A DNA stretch of 64,000 bases, from the NCBI GenBank assembly GCA_937921775.1, contig CAKZUK010000190.1, positions 1 to 64,000 on the forward strand, given 5' to 3'. The notes below the pieces were generated by a model. That model did no database searches. It was not told the origin of the DNA and saw only the letters and a program-made list of their open reading frames with translations. The stretch comes from an uncultured Saprospiraceae bacterium (GTDB taxonomy: Bacteria > Bacteroidota > Bacteroidia > Chitinophagales > Saprospiraceae). Positions within the stretch are counted from its first letter, which is position 1. The number at the start of each line of letters is the position of its first letter. The position numbers were made by a program, and so were the translations under genes. Positions 42,162 through 53,600 of this stretch are shown one piece after another.

Positions 42162-45100
42162 ATGAATAGGCTACTTACCCTGTCTAAGCTCTTGGTATTA
42201 TTTTTTTTATTACTTGCACCATTAGGTGCTCTTCAGGCGCAAGATCTTCAACTGCAAATGTCTAACTATGAAAGTGGTGGTGGTGACTCAATAAGAGTTG
42301 ACATTACTCTTGATAGTTTTGATAATACATATAGTTTTCAATATACCACCTTATGGGACACCTCTGAGTTGACCTATCTTGGTGTTGGTAATTTTAATAT
42401 GCCAGAACTAGACGAAAATAGTTTTGGCTATGTTGGAGTTGATGACGGTTTTCTCATTACTCTATGGGCTGATCTTAATGTGGTTGGCTATGACGTAGAG
42501 GATGGGACAGTCATCTATAGTATCTATTTTACAACGCCTTGCGGCGGAAATGGCGTAGATACCGCTGCTGTTGAATTTTTCAATATGCCTATCCCGATAC
42601 TAGCCTCTACTTTAAACGAAGAATTTGCACCACCAACAGAAAATGGCTCTGTTATATTTGTAGAATTGGAGGCTTCCTCTTCTACTGTAGTGGATGTCAG
42701 TTGCAACGGCAGCAGCGATGGTTGTATTACCATGAATCCGACTGGAGGTACACCTCCGTTCAATTATGCCTGGAGTAATGGAGGTACTGGACAGGAACTT
42801 TGCGGACTTGCACCTGGGTCTTACACTTGCACGGTGACGGACGCTGGCGATTGTACGGCAGTTTCCTCATCTATTACAGTTGGAGAGCCAACAATATTTA
42901 ATATTTGTAATGTTGCTACAACGGATGCCACTTGTAATGGAGGCAACGATGCTTGTATTGATATAAACCCTTGCGGAGGTACAGCTCCATACACCTTTCT
43001 TTGGATGCCTGGTGGAATGACGGATGAAGACCCATGTGGCTTAGCTGCGGGGAATTATACTTGTCTATTAACGGATGGTAATGGTTGTACGGTCTCTTCT
43101 GGGAATATTAATGTTGGAGAACCAGACGCAATAGTATTAACTAGTTCTAACATCATAAACGCAAATTGCACGCAAGGTGGAAGTATTGATATCACTCTTG
43201 ATGGGGGTGTTGGCTCATATACTTATTTATGGACTAATGGAGATACAACAGAAGATATAAATGATTTGGTAGCAGGTTTCTATACCTGTGATGTCACTGA
43301 TTCGAATGCTTGTATGATTACAACGGCAGTACTAGAAGTAGTTCTGGAAAATAGCGATTTGGAATTAACGGGGTCGACTACAGATAATGTCTCTTGTTTA
43401 AACGGCAGTGATGGATCAATTGATTTAGATGTATCTGGAACAGCGACTCCTTTAATGTATCTCTGGAGTAACGGTGATATTAGTCAGGACATCACCGGAC
43501 TTGACGCAGATACTTATACTTGCACGATTACGGATGCAATGGGTTGTGTAATTACAACACCAGTTTTTGAAATAACAGAACCAGCAACTGCACTGGTAGT
43601 TAACAACCTTGAAGTAATTGATTTGAATTGTTTTGGCGAAGCGAATGGTTGTGTAACGATTACTATGATGGGAGGTAACTCTCCTTATACATACCTTTGG
43701 ACTAATGGTGAAACTACTCAGGAAATTTGCAACCTTTCAGCTGGTGATTATACTTGTACGGTTACAGATGCGGGAACTTGTTCTCTTGTCAGTGCAGTAG
43801 CAACAGTTGAACAACCTGCGCTTTTAGAAGTTTGTGGAAACGTAGTAACGGACGTATCCTGCTTTGGTGGAAATGATGCATGTATTAGTTTGACAACTTG
43901 TGGAGGACTCGCGCCATATACTTACCTATGGAGTAATGGGGCTACCGATGAAGATATTTGTGATTTGATTGCGGGTGTGTATACTTGTACGATTACAGAT
44001 GGAAATGGCTGCACTACTAGTATTGTAGATGTTGAGGTTGATGAGCCCACTGCAATTATGTTGACAAATGTAATTATTGTAAATGCTAGCTGCGCACAAG
44101 GTGGAAGCATTGATGTTACTTTGGGCGGAGGTAACGATCCTTACACTTACTTATGGAGTAATGGAGATACAACAGAAGATATCAATGACTTGGTAGCTGG
44201 TCTCTATACTTGCGATGTAATGGATGCGGATGGTTGTATGTTCACAACGCTAGTACAAGAAGTGATTTTAGAAAATAGTGACCTAGAATTAACGGGGTCG
44301 AATATAGCTAATGTCTCGTGCTTAAATGGTAGTGACGGGTCGATAGATTTAGATATATCTGGAACAGCAACACCTTTGATGTACCTCTGGAGTAACGGTG
44401 ATATTACTCAGGACATTAGCGGACTTGATGCGGATACTTATACTTGTATCATCACAGACGCGAATGGTTGTGTGATTACAACGCCAGTATTTGAAATAAC
44501 AGAACCAGCAACGGCATTGATCGTTGACAACCTTGAGGTAATTGGTTTGAATTGCTTTGGAGAAACGAATGGCTGTGTAACAATTAATATGATAGGAGGA
44601 AATCCCCCTTACAGTTATCTATGGAGTAATGGTGGAACTACTCAAGAAATCTGCAACCTTCCAGCTGGCGATTATACTTGTACGATTACAGACGCTGGAG
44701 CTTGTTCTCTTGTCAGTGTAGTTGCAACAATTGAGCAGCCTGCGCTTTTAGAAGTTTGTGGAAACGTAGTAACGGACGTATTCTGCTTTGGTGGTGATGA
44801 CGCTTGTATTAGTTTGACAACTTGTGGAGGTCTTGCGCCTTATACTTACTTGTGGGGTAATGGCGCTACCGATGAAGATATTTGTGGATTGATTGCGGGC
44901 ATGTATTCTTGTACGATTACAGATGCGAATGCTTGTACTACCACTATTATAGATGTTGAAGTTAATGAGCCTCCTTCAATTTTACTGACAAATGCAACTG
45001 TTGTAAATGCTACTTGTGCACAAGGCGGAAGCATTGATATTAGCTTGAGCGGAGGTAACGAGCCTTACACTTACTTGTGGAGTAATGGGGACACGACAGA

Positions 45101-48100
45101 AGACATTAGTGATTTGGTTGCAGGCTTTTATACTTGCGCTGTAACTGACTCGGACGCTTGTGTATTCACGACTGCAGTGATAGAAGTAATCTTAGAAAAC
45201 AGCGACTTAAGTTTTACAGAAGCTACAGTTGTGGATGTTCAGTGCTTTGGCGAATCTAATGGAGGTATCAATATACAAGTTGCAGGCACTGCTACTCCTT
45301 TGTCATTTTTATGGACTAATGGTGAGGTGACTCAAAATATTGATGAACTACTAGCAGGAACTTATGTATGTACGATTACGGATGCAAATGCTTGTGTAGT
45401 TAGCTCTCCGGTTATAGTGGTTGGAGGACCTGCATCTGTGTTGCAGGTTGTTGCAGCAAATGTAACAGATGTAAGTTGTTTCGGAGAAAATGATGGCATC
45501 ATTGAATTGATAATGGCGGGAGGAACAATCCCGTATTCATACAATTGGAGTAATGGTGGAGCAATGGCAACGATTGATAATCTTTCGCCGGGTTTCTATA
45601 CTTGTACGATTACGGATGTAAACAATTGTACAGAAGAAACAGTTGCTTATGAGATTGTGCAGCCAACTGCAATAATACTTACTAGTTCTCAGGTAGTCGA
45701 TGCGTCTTGTATGGCTGGAGGGGGGAGTGGTAGTATTGATATTAATGTTGGCGGAGGTAGCGGTCCTTATACTTACCTGTGGAGCAATGCGGCTGTTATT
45801 GAAGATATTGATGGCCTTTCTGCGGGGATTTATACTTGTACGATTACAGATGATAGTATGTGTTCTTTTGTCACACAAACTTTTGTAGTGGAAGAGGATG
45901 GAGGAGATTTGGTTTTAGAAAGTACAAACTCAACAGATGTGAATTGTATTGGAGGAAGTGATGGTACAATTACACTTTCTGTTACTGGAACAGCAACACC
46001 TATTACTTATCTTTGGGATACAGGAGCTGTAAGTCAAAACCTTTCCAACCTTTCTTCCGGAACTTATGTATGTACGATTACGGATGGAAATACCTGTTCA
46101 GTTGTTACGCAAGTCATAACAATTAATGAGCCTACTACTGGTCTTGCAATCAGTAATATTGCAGGAGTCAATGCATCTTGTTCAGATAGCAATGACGGTA
46201 GTATTTCCTTAAGTCTTTCTGGTGGCACAACTCCTTATACTTACGATTGGAGTAATGATGAAACAACAGAAGATATAATGGGACTTGAGTCGGGTAACTA
46301 TAGTTGTGTGATTGCAGATGCAAATGGTTGTTCTGTCGAAAGTAGTATTATTACGATTACTGCGCCGGATGTACTGGTGATTGACTTAGTTGGTTCCAGT
46401 AATGCCTCCTGTGGTCAAGGTGGAAATAATGGGAGTATTGATATTGATGTAAATGGTGGAACACCAATTTACACTTATCTATGGAGTAATGGAGCCACGA
46501 CTCAGGACATTACTTCTATACCGTCAGGAGTATATACTTGTACTGTTACAGACCTGGAAGCTTGTACGCAAGTATCAGGGAGTTACACAATAGAAAATCT
46601 AGGTAGTAATTTGATGTATAATGGTGCGATAGTTAACGACGTATTTTGTTTTGATGAAAACAATGGATCTGTAGATATTGATGTTAGCGGAACAGCTACC
46701 CCCTTAACTTACGAATGGAGCAACAGCGCTATGACGGAAGATATAGATGGCTTGTCGGGAGGTAATTATTCTTGTACGATTACCAACGCAAATGGTTGTA
46801 CAGCGGTTACTCCAGTATTCACAATTACAGAGCCTGATATGGCGCTGGGAGCGAATGCGATAAGTGTATTCAATACTTGTGCAGGTACGGCAAATGGAAG
46901 TATTTCTATTGAGGGAATTGGAGGAACAGCGCCTTATGTTTATTTGTGGAGTAATGGTGAGGAGACTGCAGCAATTGTTGACTTAGTGGAAGGTTTGTAT
47001 ACTTGCACGATCATGGATGCCAATGGGTGTGAGTTTACAACAAGTGAAATCAACGTTGAAAATATTGATAGTGACTTAGTAGTGAATAGTGAGGAGATTG
47101 GACAAATTAGCTGCTTCGGCCTTGATAATGGTTTTGTGAATTTGGATGTAACGGGAACGGCGCTTCCGATAATATTTGCTTGGAGCAACGCAGCTGTAAC
47201 AGAAGATATAGATAATCTAACTGCAGGGAATTATACCTGTACAGTTTCGGATGGAAATGGCTGTGTTATCGTGACCAATACATTTACGATTTCCGAAAGT
47301 CCAACGGCCTTAGCTGTAAGCTTAGTAAGTTTGACAGATGCATCTTGTGGACAAGGAGGAGCAGGGAGTATTGATATTGATGTGACTGGAGGTCTAACGA
47401 CTTATTCTTACTTGTGGAGTAATGGTGCAATAACGCAAGATCTAATTGGAATCCCTGCTGGTATATATAATTGTGTCATCACGGATGTGAATGGTTGTAC
47501 TTTGACTACGCCAAACTATGATGTTATTAATCAGGGAAGTGATTTGACTTTAAATGCTACTACTGATGGTAATGTTAGTTGTTTTGATGGTAGCAATGGT
47601 TTTGTGAATCTTGATGTTACTGGAACCTCGACGCCCATCACTTTTGAATGGAGTAATGGTGAGATGACACAAAATATTAATGGCCTTGAAGCAGGGACTT
47701 ATACTTGTACAATTACGGATAATTCAGGTTGTACGGCTGTGACGCCGAATATAGAAATAATACAACCTGAAGCTGCTTTGTTTGCAGATACCGACCAGAT
47801 TGCGAATGCTTGTACTGGTGCAGACAACGGAAGTATTTCTATTTTAGTAACTGGAGGTACTGGGCCATATACTTATTTGTGGAGCAATGGAGCGATGACT
47901 ACTTCGATTTCTGATTTGGCATCGGGTATGTATTCTTGTGTTGTAACGGATGATCAAGGGTGTATTGTAGAAACAGAAATGTATGAAATTATCAGTGTGG
48001 AAAGTGATCTTAATTTAGATGTCTCATTGCTTACTCCTATTTCATGTTTTGGAGAAAATAATGGAATGATAGATATTGAGCCAACAGGTACTGCTACACC

Positions 48101-49658
48101 ATTCACATACTTATGGTCGAATGGAGCGGAGACGCAGGACTTGGGTGATTTGTTTGCCGGAGTTTATAGCTGTCTGATTACAGATGCTAATGGTTGTGTT
48201 TATCAAACGGAAGATTTTTTAATGGAAACGCCAGATGTACTTGATGTCTGTTCGGTAGATATTCAGCAGCCCTTATGTAGCGGGGTTGCAGATGGTTGTA
48301 TTGATTTGACCGCTTGTGGCGGAACGGCTCCTATTTCCTATTTGTGGTCTAATGGATCTATTCTTGCAAATCCTTGTGGTCTGGAGGCAGGTGTTTATAA
48401 CTGTACTATTACTGATGGGAATGGTTGTGAGACGATAAGCCCAGCTTATGAATTAGAACCCACTGCGGACCCAATGACAATGGATGCTAGTTCCTTGACT
48501 AATGCAATTTGTGGACAGGGAACAGGAGGTACTATTGATGTTACTATCGGTGGGGGTGTGCCGCCTTATACCTATCTCTGGAATAATGGTGATCTTATAG
48601 AGGATCCAATTGATTTAATTGCAGGGACTTACAATTGTACTGTTACGGATGATCAAGGTTGTGTTTTTGTAACGCAGTCTTTTCAAATTATGAATGACGG
48701 AAGTGACCTAATGTTGACAGCGATTGCTGCTACAGATGTTCTTTGTTTTGGAGAAGCAACGGGGGCGATTGACATTTCTGTAAACGGAAGTCAGGATCCA
48801 ATAACTTTCGAATGGAGCAATTCTGAGGAGACGGAAGATATTGATGGTTTGATTGCGGGGACCTACAGTTGTACGGTAACCGATAATGTTGGTTGTTCAA
48901 TTGTCGTTTTGGAAGTTGAGATCACAGAACCTGCATCAGTACTTGAGGTGGGCCAGCTGTCGGGACAAAACCCGATTTGTTTTGGTTCAAATGATGGTTC
49001 GATATTTTTGGATGTACTTGGTGGAGTTATGCCTTATACCTTTTTATGGAGTGATGGTTTGATGGTTCAAAACCGAGACGGATTGACTTCAGGTGATTTT
49101 GTTTGCACCATTACAGATGGGAATGGCTGTGAATTGGTGACAGATATCGTGACAATAGATGAACCAACGGATTTAAATTTATCCAATACAGAAATAATGA
49201 ATGAATTGGGTGGAGGGTCGAACGGAAGCGTGAGTATTGAAGTTAGTGGAGGTCAAGAGCCGTATACTTATTTGTGGGATGATCCTGCGATGTCTACTGG
49301 TCCTATTTTGAGTGATGTTCCTGCCGGAGATTATACTTGTGTGGTGACAGATGGGAATGGTTGTACAAAATCATTTGGTGTATTTATCGTGCAAAATACA
49401 GATGGTATTAATGAATTGGAGCATGCTGGGTTTGAGGTTTATCCAAATCCATTTGTTTCACAATTTACCATTGTGTTAGAAGAGATGGCATTAAATATTC
49501 AGTTGATAGATGTTGCGGGAAGAGTGCTTTATCAGGATGTTTCGCCGGGTGTGGCTTTGGTAAAGCAAGTTGAGGTGGAATTAACTGCCGGCATTTATGC
49601 CTTGAAAGTGCTCATGACTGATGGCCGTATTGGAGTACTAAAAGTGGTAGTAAGATAA
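42162..49658 (+). CDS. Giant SprB-repeat adhesin with cohesin-like domain and T9SS sorting domain
   Basis: 2498 residues. Signal peptide 1-26 (ending GALQAQ). Residues about 27-165 form a cohesin-like beta-sandwich (QLQMSNYESGGGDSIRVDI). Then 29 SprB-type repeats of about 75-78 residues fill ~165-2415; each has a PYTYLWSNG-like strand, a GLxAGxYTCTITDANGC strand and a closing (V/I)xExP. Most carry three Cys (before the GSxDG turn, in YTC, and in NGC). Repeats 3-6 and 7-10 are a 924-bp duplication. The C-terminal domain FEVYPNPF...GIYALKVLMTDGRIGVLKVVVR (about 2425-2498) is a type A T9SS signal. SprB of Flavobacterium johnsoniae is a gliding adhesin; this protein's role is inferred, not shown. 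It has its own terminator. Confidence 0.95.
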   Translation: MNRLLTLSKLLVLFFLLLAPLGALQAQDLQLQMSNYESGGGDSIRVDITLDSFDNTYSFQYTTLWDTSELTYLGVGNFNMPELDENSFGYVGVDDGFLITLWADLNVVGYDVEDGTVIYSIYFTTPCGGNGVDTAAVEFFNMPIPILASTLNEEFAPPTENGSVIFVELEASSSTVVDVSCNGSSDGCITMNPTGGTPPFNYAWSNGGTGQELCGLAPGSYTCTVTDAGDCTAVSSSITVGEPTIFNICNVATTDATCNGGNDACIDINPCGGTAPYTFLWMPGGMTDEDPCGLAAGNYTCLLTDGNGCTVSSGNINVGEPDAIVLTSSNIINANCTQGGSIDITLDGGVGSYTYLWTNGDTTEDINDLVAGFYTCDVTDSNACMITTAVLEVVLENSDLELTGSTTDNVSCLNGSDGSIDLDVSGTATPLMYLWSNGDISQDITGLDADTYTCTITDAMGCVITTPVFEITEPATALVVNNLEVIDLNCFGEANGCVTITMMGGNSPYTYLWTNGETTQEICNLSAGDYTCTVTDAGTCSLVSAVATVEQPALLEVCGNVVTDVSCFGGNDACISLTTCGGLAPYTYLWSNGATDEDICDLIAGVYTCTITDGNGCTTSIVDVEVDEPTAIMLTNVIIVNASCAQGGSIDVTLGGGNDPYTYLWSNGDTTEDINDLVAGLYTCDVMDADGCMFTTLVQEVILENSDLELTGSNIANVSCLNGSDGSIDLDISGTATPLMYLWSNGDITQDISGLDADTYTCIITDANGCVITTPVFEITEPATALIVDNLEVIGLNCFGETNGCVTINMIGGNPPYSYLWSNGGTTQEICNLPAGDYTCTITDAGACSLVSVVATIEQPALLEVCGNVVTDVFCFGGDDACISLTTCGGLAPYTYLWGNGATDEDICGLIAGMYSCTITDANACTTTIIDVEVNEPPSILLTNATVVNATCAQGGSIDISLSGGNEPYTYLWSNGDTTEDISDLVAGFYTCAVTDSDACVFTTAVIEVILENSDLSFTEATVVDVQCFGESNGGINIQVAGTATPLSFLWTNGEVTQNIDELLAGTYVCTITDANACVVSSPVIVVGGPASVLQVVAANVTDVSCFGENDGIIELIMAGGTIPYSYNWSNGGAMATIDNLSPGFYTCTITDVNNCTEETVAYEIVQPTAIILTSSQVVDASCMAGGGSGSIDINVGGGSGPYTYLWSNAAVIEDIDGLSAGIYTCTITDDSMCSFVTQTFVVEEDGGDLVLESTNSTDVNCIGGSDGTITLSVTGTATPITYLWDTGAVSQNLSNLSSGTYVCTITDGNTCSVVTQVITINEPTTGLAISNIAGVNASCSDSNDGSISLSLSGGTTPYTYDWSNDETTEDIMGLESGNYSCVIADANGCSVESSIITITAPDVLVIDLVGSSNASCGQGGNNGSIDIDVNGGTPIYTYLWSNGATTQDITSIPSGVYTCTVTDLEACTQVSGSYTIENLGSNLMYNGAIVNDVFCFDENNGSVDIDVSGTATPLTYEWSNSAMTEDIDGLSGGNYSCTITNANGCTAVTPVFTITEPDMALGANAISVFNTCAGTANGSISIEGIGGTAPYVYLWSNGEETAAIVDLVEGLYTCTIMDANGCEFTTSEINVENIDSDLVVNSEEIGQISCFGLDNGFVNLDVTGTALPIIFAWSNAAVTEDIDNLTAGNYTCTVSDGNGCVIVTNTFTISESPTALAVSLVSLTDASCGQGGAGSIDIDVTGGLTTYSYLWSNGAITQDLIGIPAGIYNCVITDVNGCTLTTPNYDVINQGSDLTLNATTDGNVSCFDGSNGFVNLDVTGTSTPITFEWSNGEMTQNINGLEAGTYTCTITDNSGCTAVTPNIEIIQPEAALFADTDQIANACTGADNGSISILVTGGTGPYTYLWSNGAMTTSISDLASGMYSCVVTDDQGCIVETEMYEIISVESDLNLDVSLLTPISCFGENNGMIDIEPTGTATPFTYLWSNGAETQDLGDLFAGVYSCLITDANGCVYQTEDFLMETPDVLDVCSVDIQQPLCSGVADGCIDLTACGGTAPISYLWSNGSILANPCGLEAGVYNCTITDGNGCETISPAYELEPTADPMTMDASSLTNAICGQGTGGTIDVTIGGGVPPYTYLWNNGDLIEDPIDLIAGTYNCTVTDDQGCVFVTQSFQIMNDGSDLMLTAIAATDVLCFGEATGAIDISVNGSQDPITFEWSNSEETEDIDGLIAGTYSCTVTDNVGCSIVVLEVEITEPASVLEVGQLSGQNPICFGSNDGSIFLDVLGGVMPYTFLWSDGLMVQNRDGLTSGDFVCTITDGNGCELVTDIVTIDEPTDLNLSNTEIMNELGGGSNGSVSIEVSGGQEPYTYLWDDPAMSTGPILSDVPAGDYTCVVTDGNGCTKSFGVFIVQNTDGINELEHAGFEVYPNPFVSQFTIVLEEMALNIQLIDVAGRVLYQDVSPGVALVKQVEVELTAGIYALKVLMTDGRIGVLKVVVR
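43141..44988 (+). repeat. 924-bp tandem segmental duplication within the SprB-repeat gene
   Basis: Sequence recurs at a 924-bp offset (for example GAATTAACGGGGTCGA begins at 43362 and 44286), i.e. 308 codons or four SprB repeats of 77. SprB repeats 3-6 correspond to 7-10, and repeat 11 begins a third copy before similarity fades. The copies differ mainly at silent and conservative sites. Confidence 0.8.
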
Positions 49659-49711
49659 TTTGGATGAAAGAATATGGGGTCTGATAAATAAATTAGACTG
49701 TTTGATAAAAG

Positions 49712-49750
49712 AAGCAGGGTTGTGGCCAAGGTCGCAATCCTGCTTTTTTT
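49712..49750 (+). terminator. Terminator after the SprB-repeat gene
   Basis: AAGCAGGGTTG (49712-49722) pairs with CAATCCTGCTT (49735-49745), followed by a T-run. Confidence 0.85.
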
Positions 49751-49901
49751 GTTGAGCTACTTTTATTTTTCGCGAAAGCTAGATAAAGAAGAGACATGGA
49801 ACAAGACAATATGACATGTATGAGTATTTAAAACTGACAAATTGGCTTGTTTTATTTTTCCAAACTGCTCCTTTGTCGGACTTTTAAACCGAAAAGTGGC
49901 A

Positions 49902-49917
49902 TGGCACATCAATTGAT
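49902..49917 (+). promoter_or_regulatory. Sigma-54-like promoter element upstream of hsp20
   Basis: TGGCAC (49902-49907), five bases, TTGAT (49913-49917). Its flanks match the htpG element (GGC-ATGGCACA-N4-TTGA). It lies about 50 nt upstream of the hsp20 start. A direct TGGCATGGCA sequence overlaps it. Confidence 0.5.
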
Positions 49918-49967
49918 CAGGGTAAAGTGTACTTCAAACTTTTCTTAACTAAAAAAAACATCTAAAA

Positions 49968-50426
49968 ATGAATAAGTATAAAAGAACAAACAGCCCACTA
50001 CCTAGCATCGTAAGAATGATTGATAATATCTTCAACGATGAAATAATCAAGCATAACCGTCAAGGTCTTACCGTATGGAATGGGTCTATGCCGGCAGTGA
50101 ACGTAAAGGAAACTGATGATCAATTTGAGTTGGAGCTTGCTGCCCCTGGAATGAGTAAAGCAGATTTCAATATAGAGATTGACGCAGATGTGCTCACTAT
50201 CTCTTCTGAGAAGAAGGAATCAAAGGAAGAAAAAGAAGAAAAGAAGGATGGTCGATTTACTCGACGTGAGTTCCACTACAAGGCCTTCAAGCGTTTGTTT
50301 AATTTACCTGAAACTGTAGATAGCACAAACATTGCTGCGAACTATGTAGACGGTATTTTGAGTGTGGTCATTCCTAAAAAAGAGGAAGCAAAACCACAGC
50401 CTGCTCGAAAGATTGATATTGTATAG
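49968..50426 (+). CDS. Small heat-shock protein, Hsp20/alpha-crystallin family
   Basis: 152 residues. An ATP-independent chaperone that holds unfolded proteins. The alpha-crystallin domain spans about 42-140: MPAVNVKETDDQFELELAAPGMSKADFNIEID (positions 43-74), VLTISSEKK, YKAFKRLFNLPETVD and the conserved A-x-x-x-(D/N)G-I/V-L motif ANYVDGILSVVIPK (about 126-139). An acidic/basic insertion (KESKEEKEEKKDG, about 85-97) is common in Bacteroidota homologues. A sigma-54-like element shared with htpG precedes it; terminator at 50553. Confidence 0.95.
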   Translation: MNKYKRTNSPLPSIVRMIDNIFNDEIIKHNRQGLTVWNGSMPAVNVKETDDQFELELAAPGMSKADFNIEIDADVLTISSEKKESKEEKEEKKDGRFTRREFHYKAFKRLFNLPETVDSTNIAANYVDGILSVVIPKKEEAKPQPARKIDIV

Positions 50427-50552
50427 TAAGTATTTAAATTTTTCATGAATTATTGATAAATAATGCGTTTTGGTTTTAATCTAGTGCACTGCAATTGCAA
50501 CTGTAACTTAGGTTCGCGGCTATACCGCGTGTGAATTAGGAGTTAATTTATT

Positions 50553-50588
50553 CGCCCTTCATCGGTCATGCTGATGAGGGGCGTTTTT
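50553..50588 (+). terminator. Terminator downstream of hsp20
   Basis: CGCCCTTCATC (50553-50563) pairs with GATGAGGGGCG (50573-50583), then TTTTT. It lies about 127 bp past the hsp20 stop. Confidence 0.8.
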
Positions 50589-50657
50589 ATATTGAAATTA
50601 ATTTAAATTGACTACCTTGAGATTGGAAAACCTAACAATAAAAAGTTATTTAAAAAT

Positions 50658-53600
50658 ATGAAGTTACTCCTAACTCTATTACTAAGCTTTATCACTGCAA
50701 TCTCATTTGCACAAGTTGACAAATCTAAGCACGCTTTACTCTGGGAAATTACCGGAAACGATTTGGATAAACCTTCCTATATATTTGGAACCATGCACGT
50801 GCAGGACGAACGTGCACATGAGTTTACAGATAGCACCTTATTGTGCCTTGACGCAACGGATGCCTTCGCAATGGAAATTAATATCGATTCGATTATCTAT
50901 GATATATTGGAAATCTATCTCAACGGAGACACGACCAATGTACTAAAAGGAATGCTGAGTCCTGAAGCATATGATCGGCTTAATAAAAAAATAATAAAAC
51001 AAACTGGAAAGTCACTGGATGAAATGGACAATAAAGATCCGCAATTTGTGGAAGGTTTGTTGATCGATTGGGACGAACCGGATTATACTGTCAAAAAAGA
51101 TCAGATGGTAGATTTGTATCTGATGAAACGTGCATCTGAGCAAGGACATCGAACTTATGGATTAGAAAAGATGGAAGATTATTTGGGGGTAACTCAAAGC
51201 TATTTCAAACTTTTTGAAGATGAAAGTGATACGACTGAAGTAAGTGAGGGAGATAAAAATTTAGCTTATGAACGATTAATTAAAATCTATCAAAGAGGAG
51301 ATCTTGGTGAAGTAGAATCAACCTTTGTCAACAAGGAGAGTCAAACAGAATTTGATATAGAAATGTTGGACAATCGAAATAAAAAGATGGTGCTTGGCTT
51401 GATGAGATTAATGAAAAGTCAAACTGTTTTTTGTGCAGTGGGGACTGCTCATCTTCCAGGAAAGGAAGGGATGCTAGAAGAGTTGAAAAGGCAAGGATAT
51501 AAAGTTCGAAAAGTGAAAGCGGATTTTGAGGGTTATGCAAATACTTATGAAAAAACGGTAACTAAGCTTTGGCAAACATTTGAAAGTAAAACCCATCTAT
51601 ATAAGGTGAAAGCTCCAGGTGAAGCTCTTTCCTTAAAGGATCAAGTCAAAGAAATAGGACCCAATTCATTGGCGCATTTAAACATGGATTTATTAGACCA
51701 GCATGTTTATATTCATATGGTGATGGATCTTGCAGCGATGATAGGAGACGTAGCAGTAGATAGTATTGAAGAAAAATTTCTTGAAAATTGGACTGGTGGT
51801 AAAGGCAATGAATTGCTTAAGTCAATGGATGTAACTCGTACTGGAAAAGCGGGGAAGCGATTTTTTACAAAAGATGAAAGTGGAAATGATGTGATATGGG
51901 AAGTGTTTGTAAAAGGCAAACTTGTATATGTATTTAGTGCATTGAAAGAGGGAGGCATGGTTCCAAAAGATAGCTATGAGGCCTTCTTTGAGTCCATCGA
52001 ATTTACCGAAGAGGAGTGGCAAAAGTATGAGTTTAAACAAGGAGCTTTTAATGTTGCATTTCCATTCGAACCATCTGAAAAGCGTGTGCCAGTAAAAATG
52101 GAATATGAGAGTAAATCAGGTCGTGAAATGATTCTTAAATCGCAGGTCTGTAGGGATCCACTAAAGTCAATTACTTACCTTGCCCGTTATTCCAATATGG
52201 ATGAAGGAATGGCAGTGGATGAAAATAAAGCATGGTTGATGGCAACGCTGACGTTAATGACTGAGCGACTAGGAAAGCCGGATGTTGTGATAGATTCTCT
52301 GATGCTCCAGGGTCTTTTTGCATATAAAGCAAGTTATGTCCTAAAGCAAACTTTATTTGAGGTTTATGTTTTTAACAGAGGAAACAGAGGAATGATATTA
52401 GGTGTGGAGCATCCTAAAACTGGAAATTACGAAAAAGAAAAAGAACGATTTTACAATAGTTTGGAATTGCGACCTTTACAGGAATCTACCTTTAGTCCTG
52501 TCGCTTTTGAGGAAGGAACGTATGCGATGAACTTCCCTGGGAAAGTATATAGAGAACGTATAGAAATGGATGGCTACCCGTATTATGACAAATATGAGTA
52601 TGCGGCAATTGATTCGATGCATTCGGGGAACTTTGAAATGGATGTCTTCTTTTACAATCCATATTACATGCCTACTTCTAAGGATTCCACGGTGAGTAAT
52701 TTTTCAAAAAAAACATTTTATTCGGATGAAAATAGCTCGGCAATTGATACCGTATTTCAAGGGCGTAAAGCGGTCTATATTCGTACCCCCAACGAAAAGT
52801 CAGATAATATAATCTATGAATTACTTTTTCATAATGGGATATATCTTTTTGATTTGACTGTAAATATAAGCAAGGAACTAAATGAAGATATTGCTTGGCA
52901 ATTTTTTAACTCGTTCAAAAATAACAATCCACACGGAAAAGATTATTTGATTAAAGATAAAAAGGATCTTTTGTTTAAAGGACTTGAAGCTAAGGATACA
53001 GTTGCTTTAGATCATGCATTAAAGGCGATGGATTTTGTCGAACTTTCGCCTAAAGATTTACCTCGAATTTATAAGACACTAGAAAAAAAGATATCAGGAA
53101 ACGACGAAAGAGTAGGACAAGTGAAATCTGTTTTACTAAGAGAATTTCAATACACTAATGATGAAACTACAATCGCCTTTATTGAAAAAATATTTTACAA
53201 AAATAAAAAGAACAGAAGACTACAATTAGATGCACTGAATACATTAGCTACGTTTAAATCTAAACGAGCCTTCGATCTATTCTTTAAGTTATCGGCTGAT
53301 TTGCCAAAAGATAAAACGGTTAATCTGGTTCATGCTACTTTATTTAATAATTTTTTAGACACGATGAGTCTGACCATGAATTATGTTGATCCTATGTTGA
53401 GATTAACGGATGATCCGTCTTTTAGCTTTTATGTTTATGATGTTTTTCTAAGGGCATGTTATAGCGATTCTAATTATGTTGAAATGGTAAAACCATGTCT
53501 TCCTAAACTTTTAGCAGAAGCGAATACAATTGTTACAACGAATAAGCTGGAGGAAGCCCAAGACTCTATTGTCGAATTTGACTTTTACTCACATTTGAAT

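Noticed and set aside
42524-47188. Minus-strand frames of 60-113 codons inside the SprB-repeat gene
   Set aside because: They recur at the repeat period and mirror the repeated coding sequence on the other strand.
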